Source: Bacteroidales bacterium (GTDB lineage: Bacteria; Bacteroidota; Bacteroidia; Bacteroidales; UBA932). Taken from it: a stretch of DNA of 6,073 nucleotides. Shown here in pieces: positions 1-4,924 of the stretch. Below the pieces are notes generated by a model. That model was not told the origin of the DNA. It was given only the letters and a program-made list of their open reading frames with translations, and searched no databases. The stretch is taken from the NCBI GenBank assembly GCA_016295245.1, contig JAEDLO010000093.1, forward strand, positions 1 through 6,073, in the 5' to 3' direction. Within the stretch, counting starts at the first letter, position 1; each line of letters opens with the position of its first letter. The translations under genes and the position numbers were made by a program.

Positions 1-38
1 AGAGGTATGTCAGAGAGTGGTGGCCTGGCTTCGTGTCA
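1..38. repeat. possible partial copy of the 60-bp palindromic repeat
   Basis: The window opens with AGAGGTA followed by a G-rich stretch (about 17-25). This resembles the right half of the better-preserved repeat units, which also have AGAGGTA followed by a G-rich run. The match decays after the first seven bases and its end (TGTCA) does not restore the GCAGGTGA arm. If real, it is a fourth, badly eroded copy cut by the window edge, only about 2 bp from the next unit. The alignment is short and needs gaps, so chance similarity is quite possible. Confidence 0.3.
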
Positions 39-39
39 A

Positions 40-99
40 TCACCTGCGCACCCAATGTGCCTCAGAGGTACTTCTGACAGGGGTCGCCCGCGCAGGTGA
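40..99. repeat. palindromic repeat unit 1 (60 bp)
   Basis: This 60-bp unit is bounded by a perfect 10-bp inverted repeat, TCACCTGCGC at 40-49 and GCGCAGGTGA at 90-99. Just inside it, ACCC (50-53) can pair with GGGT (81-84), leaving CGCCC bulged. The centre is a second near-perfect 16-bp palindrome, TCAGAGGTACTTCTGA at 62-77. The unit could therefore fold into a long hairpin as RNA or single-stranded DNA. It matches unit 2 at 53 of 60 positions without gaps. It carries no plausible open reading frame. The form resembles REP/BIME-type extragenic palindromes, but I do not recognise a named family. Confidence 0.8.
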
Positions 100-112
100 G
101 GGGATAATGGTC

Positions 113-172
113 TCACCTGCGCACCGAGGATGCCTCACAGGTACTTCTGACAGGGGTCACCCGAGCAGGTGA
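113..172. repeat. palindromic repeat unit 2 (60 bp)
   Basis: This second 60-bp copy starts 73 bp after unit 1 and is separated from it by a 13-bp spacer (100-112) that is not part of the repeat. Its ends, TCACCTGC (113-120) and GCAGGTGA (165-172), form an 8-bp perfect inverted repeat. Unit 1 and unit 2 differ at seven positions, four of them clustered at 126-131, and share an identical 20-base core (139-158). The inner palindrome is less perfect here because TCACAG replaces TCAGAG. Conserved arms and core with an unconserved spacer suggest selection or recent duplication of the unit itself. Confidence 0.8.
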
Positions 173-173
173 A

Positions 174-234
174 TGACACAATCACCGAGGATTTCGCCGG
201 GGCCGGTTTTTCAAGAAGTCGCCCGCTCGGGTGA
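174..234. repeat. degenerate palindromic repeat unit 3
   Basis: This is a more diverged third copy. CACCGAGGAT (183-192) matches the same internal position in unit 2. The right arm GTCGCCCGCTCGGGTGA (218-234) matches unit 1 with two differences. The middle has lost the GGTACTTCTGA core and reads as a G/C-rich then T-rich stretch. Its own ends can still pair: TCACCGAG (182-189) with CTCGGGTGA (226-234), with one extra base. Pairing is thus kept while sequence changes, which hints that the hairpin may matter more than the exact bases. It ends 12 bp before the terminator of the glycosidase gene. Confidence 0.6.
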
Positions 235-245
235 TGGCCTTGGAA

Positions 246-277
246 GAAAAAAGGCCACATCGCTCAGATGTGACCTT
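246..277 (-). terminator. intrinsic terminator of the GH127/GH146 gene
   Basis: Read on the minus strand, an 11-bp stem (AAGGTCACATC with GATGTGGCCTT, one G-T pair) closes a 5-nt loop and is followed at once by a run of T residues (252-247). It lies about 10 bp after the TAA stop of the glycosidase gene. Stem strength, small loop and T tract are those of a textbook rho-independent terminator. The A run on the other strand lies before the stem, so it would not work well for plus-strand transcription. Confidence 0.92.
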
Positions 278-287
278 AATCAAATTT

Positions 288-2666
288 TTAGTCTTTTACG
301 AGGCGGATGCCGTAGATCTGGCCGACCTGCTTGCGCGGGTGGGCGACGAACTTGACCCGGATCTCGGACTTGCCCTCGAGCATTGAGCTCGGGATAGGGT
401 AGGACTCGGTCTTGAACTGGGTGGTTCGGTAGCGCTTGGTGTTGTTGACGCTGCGGAGGATGACGTCGTCGATGTAGATGTCGAACTCGTTGGTGCGCCA
501 CTCATCCTGGCCCCAGTAGGTCAGGTTCAGGGAGAGGGAGGTTTCGCCTCCGGTCTTCATCAGGTAGCTGAACCAGTGGCCGTTGCGGGCGTCACGGTAG
601 AAGACTCCCTCGGTGCTTCCTCTTTCGGATCTGTCGGTTTCCATCCTGTGGTCGGTCTCCGGCTGCTGTTCACCCGGAGAAACCTTGTCCACGGTGCGCT
701 CCTCGAGGATCTTGCGCTCGGCTTCACGCTCTGCGAGCTCGCGGGTGTAAGACTCATATTCGCTGTCGCCCAGCGCGAGCCAATACATCATATAACGTGC
801 GTCGTGGATCTCGAAGAATGGCTGGAGCTCTCCCTTGATGGCATTTTCCATAGGTGTCTTGAGGGTAAAGTGCAGAGGCTTGCCCTTAACCGGAACCAGC
901 TGGGAAGCTATGTCGGAAAGCTTTTTCGGACGCAGGATAGGAGCCTTGTCAAGCGGGAGCTTTTCGCCTGAGGCGTATTGGCCGAAGCGGCTGTCGTCCG
1001 CGAGGAGAGCCTTCAGGTCTTCAGTGCCGGTCTTCATACCGAGAAGGATAGGACCGTACATTATTGCGACATACTGAGGGACATTAGGCATCTGCTCGAT
1101 GCGAGCCTGCATAGGGAACCTTACTTCCACGCCCTCGCCCTTCTTCCAGTCGCGGGTGATGGCGATATATCCATCCTTCTCACTGTACTCGGCCTTGAAG
1201 CCTATTCCTTTGATGCTGAAGTTGTTGCACCATTGTGGTTTGCGGATTTTGAGGGTGAATCGGCCCTTGCCTTCAGTGACGCTGATCTTGCTTGACTCTT
1301 CGTAAGGGAAGCCGGTTTTCTGGAGGAGTTTGACGCCCTTCTGCTCCCAGTTGAGCTCAGAGGCGATAAAGAGGTTGACGCTCAGCTCGTCCTCACCCTT
1401 GTGGGTCCAGATGAACTGTCCGTACTTGCCGTGATTTTCCATTCCCGTGCCGACGCAGCACCACATCGCCTCGTTTGGAACGGAGTAGTTGCGGTAGTGG
1501 CGCGGACGGGCTGAGGTGAAGTATACATAGCCGCCGTGCTCCGGATGCTGGCTGGAGAGGATGTGGTTGAACAGTGCTCTCTCGTAGAAGTCGCCGTATT
1601 TACCGTCAGGATTGGCGCGGTTCAAGGCTTCTGTGAGCTTGAGCATATTATAGGTGTTGCAGGATTCCGGTCCGTCGATGTCGTTGACATAGTCGATGCA
1701 GGTCTGGACGGTAGGGAAGTGCTCGCGACGGGAGTTGCCTCCGAAAGCGAGCATACGTGCAGAAGTAACGTTGGTCCAGAAATATTCACTGGCGTGGTGG
1801 TAGCTCTCCTCACCGCTGAGTTCGGCAATGCGCTCGAAGCCTGTCACCTTAGGGATCTGGGTGTTGGCGTGGAGGTTGTCGAGGCAGTCTTCATCCTTGG
1901 AGAGCGGGATCAGCAGCGCCTTGTGGGCGAAACGCTTGGCGCAGTCGAGGTATTTCTTGTCGCCGGTCAGGTAGTACGCGTCGGCGAGCACCTCATCCAT
2001 ACCGCCGTGCTCGTTGGATAGCATCTGCTCCATCTGGGCGTCACTCAGAGCGGAGTTGATGTCCACTGCCCAGTCGCACAGGCGCAGGAAAAGCTCAAGA
2101 CCTTTGGCGGAGCCGCCATAAACATAGGCGTCGCGAAGGCCGGCGAACATCTTGTGGATATTGTAATAAGGCGCCCAGGTGCCGAAATAAATAGAGAAGT
2201 CACCCTGGCTGTAGCTCTCCCACAATTTTTCGCTGGAAGGAATGCCGCCGATGTAACCCTTGCACCACTGCTTTCCGCGGGCGTCGTTGGCCTGGAGCAC
2301 CAGTTCCAGCTCGGAGAGCATATATTCCATCCTCTCGCGGCACTCCTTGCTGCCGGTTGCGGCGTTGATGGCCATTGCCGAGAGGTAGTGGCCTCCCACG
2401 TGGCCGTCAAGACCGTCCCAGTTAGGATATGAAGGTTTGCGCGGCTCCAATCCGGCTTCCTTGCGGTAAGGGGCAAGGAGGCGGTCACAATCATACTGGA
2501 GAAGAACGGAGACATTAAGATCGCGGGCGTGCTTGAGCGGACCGTCAAGAAGTTTTACAGCATCAAGAGGGAATTCGTCCCGATAAAGTTTGTCCTGGGC
2601 TGCAGCACCGGTACCCAGAAGAAGTACCATTGAAGCTGCGGCGATAGTAAGTTGTCTGAGTTTCAT
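288..2666 (-). CDS. secreted GH127/GH146-type beta-L-arabinofuranosidase
   Basis: The 792-residue protein belongs to the Glyco_hydro_127 (DUF1680) group, which removes beta-linked L-arabinofuranose from plant glycans such as extensin or pectin side chains. Residues 1-23 are a signal peptide (MKLRQ, a hydrophobic core, then AAA before Q24), so it is exported, probably to the periplasm; there is no lipobox cysteine. The (alpha/alpha)6 catalytic region covers about residues 30-430. The zinc-thiolate site typical of the family is complete: E334 and C336 in GPESCNTYN, C403 and C404 in MWCCVGTG. By comparison with HypBA1, C403 would be the nucleophile and E315 (NSRREHF) the acid/base. Beta-rich accessory domains follow, ending with the characteristic VSPGEQQPE segment (662-670) and a beta-sandwich. 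Length suits Bacteroidetes homologues. It stands alone, with no susCD or other glycosidase in view. GH127 and GH146 cannot be separated by eye; activity on a given linkage is inferred. Confidence 0.9.
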   Translation of the reverse strand: MKLRQLTIAAASMVLLLGTGAAAQDKLYRDEFPLDAVKLLDGPLKHARDLNVSVLLQYDCDRLLAPYRKEAGLEPRKPSYPNWDGLDGHVGGHYLSAMAINAATGSKECRERMEYMLSELELVLQANDARGKQWCKGYIGGIPSSEKLWESYSQGDFSIYFGTWAPYYNIHKMFAGLRDAYVYGGSAKGLELFLRLCDWAVDINSALSDAQMEQMLSNEHGGMDEVLADAYYLTGDKKYLDCAKRFAHKALLIPLSKDEDCLDNLHANTQIPKVTGFERIAELSGEESYHHASEYFWTNVTSARMLAFGGNSRREHFPTVQTCIDYVNDIDGPESCNTYNMLKLTEALNRANPDGKYGDFYERALFNHILSSQHPEHGGYVYFTSARPRHYRNYSVPNEAMWCCVGTGMENHGKYGQFIWTHKGEDELSVNLFIASELNWEQKGVKLLQKTGFPYEESSKISVTEGKGRFTLKIRKPQWCNNFSIKGIGFKAEYSEKDGYIAITRDWKKGEGVEVRFPMQARIEQMPNVPQYVAIMYGPILLGMKTGTEDLKALLADDSRFGQYASGEKLPLDKAPILRPKKLSDIASQLVPVKGKPLHFTLKTPMENAIKGELQPFFEIHDARYMMYWLALGDSEYESYTRELAEREAERKILEERTVDKVSPGEQQPETDHRMETDRSERGSTEGVFYRDARNGHWFSYLMKTGGETSLSLNLTYWGQDEWRTNEFDIYIDDVILRSVNNTKRYRTTQFKTESYPIPSSMLEGKSEIRVKFVAHPRKQVGQIYGIRLVKD

Positions 2667-2700
2667 GATATGTTCGTTGTCAGTTAGATTAAGAATAACT

Positions 2701-2728
2701 GAAAAAAACCGGCCAATAGACCGGTTTT
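2701..2728 (-). terminator. intrinsic terminator of the Hc1-like gene
   Basis: On the minus strand a 10-bp stem (AAAACCGGTC with GGCCGGTTTT, one T-G pair) closes the loop TATT and runs into seven T residues (2708-2702). It begins 21 bp after the stop codon of the Hc1-like gene and its T tract ends only 35 bp before the start codon of the glycosidase gene. It separates the two genes into different transcripts, or attenuates read-through between them. In the plus direction only four T residues follow the stem, so terminator function there is doubtful. Confidence 0.88.
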
Positions 2729-2749
2729 ACTTCTGCGTAAAACTTTTTA

Positions 2750-2911
2750 TTATTTTGCGCAGGTGTCCTTGCGATACTGCTTTCCGAGCTTCTCGAGCTG
2801 GAGGGTAGCCTTACGTACGCGAGCCTCAGCAGCTTTGTTTGAACCGGTCTTTACGATGTCGGCCTTGATAGCGTCGCAAGCAGCAACGATGTTTTTAACG
2901 AGTTCTTCCAT
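2750..2911 (-). CDS. small histone H1/Hc1-like DNA-binding protein, 53 aa
   Basis: Translating the minus strand from ATG at 2911 to TAA at 2750 gives 53 residues, starting MEELVKNIVAACDAI. Residues 23-49 (GSNKAAEARVRKATLQLEKL followed by GKQYRKD) match the conserved core of the Bacteroidetes Hc1-like histone H1 family, typically GNKAAGTRARKASLELEKLMKEFRK. Such proteins bind DNA and are thought to help organise the nucleoid; no enzymatic role is expected. The protein is basic (9 Lys and 3 Arg against 7 acidic residues) and predicted mostly helical. It is slightly shorter than most relatives known to me, ending in CAK soon after the core, and has two cysteines, C12 and C51. A -7 promoter element lies about 40 bp upstream and a strong terminator 21 bp downstream, so it is a single-gene unit. 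No Shine-Dalgarno is visible. Family assignment is from remembered motifs, not a search. Confidence 0.88.
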   Translation of the reverse strand: MEELVKNIVAACDAIKADIVKTGSNKAAEARVRKATLQLEKLGKQYRKDTCAK

Positions 2912-2951
2912 AACGGGGGTTATTAATTGGTTTTACTTTTATGTACGGAAA

Positions 2952-2959
2952 CAAATATA
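2952..2959 (-). promoter_or_regulatory. Bacteroidetes -7 promoter element for the Hc1-like gene
   Basis: On the minus strand the sequence TATATTTG is a full match to the Bacteroidetes primary sigma factor -7 consensus TAnnTTTG. It sits in an A/T-rich stretch 40 bp before the Hc1-like ATG, giving a predicted leader of about 30-35 nt. A TTTGAC upstream (about 2986-2991) is about 31 bp away, further than the usual spacing to a -33 TTTG, so the -33 box is weak or absent. Confidence 0.7.
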
Positions 2960-3047
2960 AGAGATTTTCTTTGATTATTCTTTTGTATGTCAAAAAAAGA
3001 TGAAAAAACGACAGATATTTAACGATTTTGAACGAATTTCCCAAGTT

Positions 3048-3893
3048 TCAGGCTGTTCCAAAGGCCGCAAAAGCCCAATTATCTTCGCTGACGAGTGAAT
3101 ATGTAAGACAAAATCCCCATTTTTTTGCCGCCTGGACTATGTCCTGAAGATCCTCGGAATAGAATCCGCTGACGAAAAGCCTGCCCCCGCTCCGGAGCGC
3201 TGCGCTGTAGCGCGGCAGGTCGGAAATGATTATGTTTTTGTGGATGTTTGCAAGAATCAGGTCGTAGCCCAGAGGCTCGAGGCTTGAGGCGTCGCCGCAG
3301 CTGACAGGGAAGGAGCAGGCGTTGAGCGCGAGGTTTTCAAGGGCGGAGCGTACTGCCACGGCGTCGATGTCAATGGCGCTTACCCTTGCCGCGCCCAGCT
3401 TGCTCGCAAGGATGGCCAGTACTGCGGTGCCGCAGCCAAGGTCCATAACGCTCATCTGCCTTATCTGCTCTCCGAGGGCGATGAGCTGTTCCATCATCAT
3501 CCTGGTGGTGCTGTGGTGGCCGGTGCCGAAGGCCATCTGGGGGCGGAGGAAGATGCTATTTGGCGTGGTGGCCGTTCCGCCTTCGGCCAGGACGGTGTAT
3601 TGCCCCACCACGATGGGCGTGAAGCCGCTCTGCTCCCAGGCGCTGTTCCAGTTGGCGGCGTCCATCCTGCCGGCGCTGAATTCGGGCCGGATGGGGTTGC
3701 TCGCGGCGTAGAAATCCAGCAGGGAGCGCATTGCCTCGGGCTCATAAAGCTCGCTTTGGATGTAGCATTTGAGCACCGGCTCCTCGAAGATGAAGCTGTC
3801 GTAGCCCAGATCGCCGGCAAGTGCCCCGATGATGTCGGCGCCCTGCTCGTCAAGAGGCTGGATGCAGACCTCCATATAATCTTGTGTGTCCAT
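3048..3893 (-). CDS. prmA: ribosomal protein L11 methyltransferase PrmA
   Basis: This 281-residue cytoplasmic protein is PrmA, which uses S-adenosylmethionine to methylate amino groups of ribosomal protein L11. The N-terminal 70 or so residues form the L11-recognition domain (small alpha/beta, weakly conserved). The linker leads into the PrmA hallmark MAFGTGHHSTT (120-130). The SAM-binding Rossmann fold follows: motif I MDLGCGTAVLAILASKLGA (150-168), the acidic end of strand 2 in AIDIDAVAV (173-181), and the motif IV region LILANIHKNII (212-222). Length is normal for Bacteroidetes PrmA. Its ATG is 2 bp after the thiL stop, so it is the second gene of a thiL-prmA operon and probably translationally coupled. 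No clear intrinsic terminator follows its TGA. Other small-molecule methyltransferases share motif I, but the FGTGHH motif makes PrmA the firm choice. Confidence 0.95.
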   Translation of the reverse strand: MDTQDYMEVCIQPLDEQGADIIGALAGDLGYDSFIFEEPVLKCYIQSELYEPEAMRSLLDFYAASNPIRPEFSAGRMDAANWNSAWEQSGFTPIVVGQYTVLAEGGTATTPNSIFLRPQMAFGTGHHSTTRMMMEQLIALGEQIRQMSVMDLGCGTAVLAILASKLGAARVSAIDIDAVAVRSALENLALNACSFPVSCGDASSLEPLGYDLILANIHKNIIISDLPRYSAALRSGGRLFVSGFYSEDLQDIVQAAKKWGFCLTYSLVSEDNWAFAAFGTA

Positions 3894-3895
3894 TC

Positions 3896-4852
3896 TTAAA
3901 AGTGTGTATATCCTTTATAATCAGGCATTGAGCCCCCTTCCCAGAGGATTTGTCCGCAGCTGTCGGAAGGAAGCAGCTCGCCTATGACGTGCAGACCTTC
4001 CTGTTCGATGCGTGCGCGCGCCGACGGGGAGGCGGTGAAGAGCAGCTCGTAGTCCTCGCCCCCGCTGAGCGCGAACTTGAGCGGGTCGAGCCCCCTGCGG
4101 CTGCAATATGCAAGCAGGTGGTCTGAGAGGGGCAGACGGGCGCAGTCTATGCGGGCGCTCAGCTTGCTCGCATCAAGAATGTGGCGCAGATCGGAGCCTA
4201 TGCCGTCGGAGATATCCATCATTGCGTGAACCTCGCTCCAGGAGGCGAGCATCAGGCCGGTCTCCACGCGAGGTGTTGGGCGGTAATGGCGATTAACCAG
4301 CTGCTGCTCAAGCTCGCCGCGGCTGCATCCGGAGAGAATGACGTCCAACCCCGCTGCCGAGTCGCCAAGCGGGCCGCTCACGCACACAAGGTCTCCGCTT
4401 CGGGCGTCACTGCGTTTGCGGGCGCTTCCTTGGGGAGCCTCGCCGAGCACTGCGACATTGATGCAGAGCCTTTCGGGCGAGCGTGTGGTATCCCCGCCCA
4501 TCAGAGGGCAGCCGTAGCGCAGGCTGATGTCCCTGTAGCCGGCAATGAATTCTTCTGCCCAGCTCTCGCTTACGGAAGGGGGTAGTGCGAGGCTCAGGAA
4601 ACTCGCCTTCGGATATCCTCCCATCGCGGCGATGTCGGAGATATTGACGGCGGCGCTTTTCCAGCCCAGGTCGCGGGCGGCGATATCCCTGAGCAGGAAG
4701 TGGGTGCCCTCTACGAGCATATCCGTGCTCACCAGAGTTTGCATCCCGTCCCTCTGGGGGAGGATGGCGCAGTCATCGCCTATGCCTTCGCAGCCTTCGG
4801 GAAGGTCAGGGAAAGCGGTGCGAATCTTTGAAATCAGTCCGAATTCAGTCAT
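3896..4852 (-). CDS. thiL: thiamine-monophosphate kinase ThiL
   Basis: This 318-residue protein is ThiL, which phosphorylates thiamine monophosphate with ATP to give the cofactor thiamine diphosphate, the last step of the pathway. It belongs to the PurM/AIR-synthase-like fold. All family motifs are present in order: GIGDDCA (23-29), VSTDMLVEGTHF (41-52) with metal-binding D44, NISDIAAMG (70-78), GGDTT (119-123), MDISDG (212-217) and SGGEDYELL (263-271). The start is supported by the N-terminus MTEFGLISKI, which matches the conserved EF-x-LI opening of ThiL proteins. Length is typical. It is the first gene of an operon with prmA, two bases apart, although the two functions are unrelated. No THI-box (TPP riboswitch) fits in the 72-bp upstream gap, and no other thiamine gene is in view, so thiamine feedback on this gene is not indicated. 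Confidence 0.96.
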   Translation of the reverse strand: MTEFGLISKIRTAFPDLPEGCEGIGDDCAILPQRDGMQTLVSTDMLVEGTHFLLRDIAARDLGWKSAAVNISDIAAMGGYPKASFLSLALPPSVSESWAEEFIAGYRDISLRYGCPLMGGDTTRSPERLCINVAVLGEAPQGSARKRSDARSGDLVCVSGPLGDSAAGLDVILSGCSRGELEQQLVNRHYRPTPRVETGLMLASWSEVHAMMDISDGIGSDLRHILDASKLSARIDCARLPLSDHLLAYCSRRGLDPLKFALSGGEDYELLFTASPSARARIEQEGLHVIGELLPSDSCGQILWEGGSMPDYKGYTHF

Positions 4853-4856
4853 AAGG

Positions 4857-4864
4857 CAAAATTA
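4857..4864 (-). promoter_or_regulatory. candidate -7 element for thiL
   Basis: On the minus strand TAATTTTG matches TAnnTTTG and ends only 4 bp before the thiL ATG. If active, transcription would start at or next to the start codon, giving a leaderless or nearly leaderless mRNA. The stretch is A/T-rich, so a chance match is a real alternative; no good -33 TTTG is visible at normal spacing. Confidence 0.35.
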
Positions 4865-4887
4865 TCCATAATATTCGAAAAAATAGG

Positions 4888-4895
4888 TATCTTTG
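4888..4895 (+). promoter_or_regulatory. Bacteroidetes -7 element for the flavin oxidoreductase gene
   Basis: TATCTTTG fully matches TAnnTTTG and lies 29 bp before the ATG at 4925. Transcription would be expected to begin near 4900-4903, leaving a leader of about 22-25 nt. The leader holds no Shine-Dalgarno sequence, as is usual in this phylum. No convincing -33 TTTG is present; the upstream bases are simply A/T-rich. Confidence 0.65.
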
Positions 4896-4924
4896 ACGCT
4901 GTTTATCACTCAGTTTACATAGAA

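Noticed and set aside
1..234. CRISPR array or integron attC sites as an explanation of the repeats
   Set aside because: Repeat units are 60 bp, palindromic and mutually diverged with spacers of 1-13 bp, unlike CRISPR. The arms lack the GTTRRRY core of attC sites and no integrase or cas gene is present.
173..355. A 60-codon plus-strand open frame running from the repeats into the glycosidase 3' end
   Set aside because: It crosses a palindromic repeat and a terminator hairpin, overlaps the end of a firm gene and has no recognisable domain.
1536..2021. A 161-codon plus-strand open frame inside the glycosidase gene
   Set aside because: It lies antisense to the conserved catalytic region with intact zinc-site motifs; the product is low-complexity, rich in Val/Glu/Gly, as expected from an antisense shadow.
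3001..3047. A terminator after prmA
   Set aside because: The minus strand has a T run (3008-3003), but the bases before it (CTGTCG) have no complementary arm close by, so no stable stem can be drawn.
2667..4924. TPP riboswitch upstream of thiL or other structured leader
   Set aside because: The gap upstream of thiL is only 72 bp, shared with a divergent promoter, and shows no CTGAGA-type THI-box core; no other intergenic gap in the range shows one.
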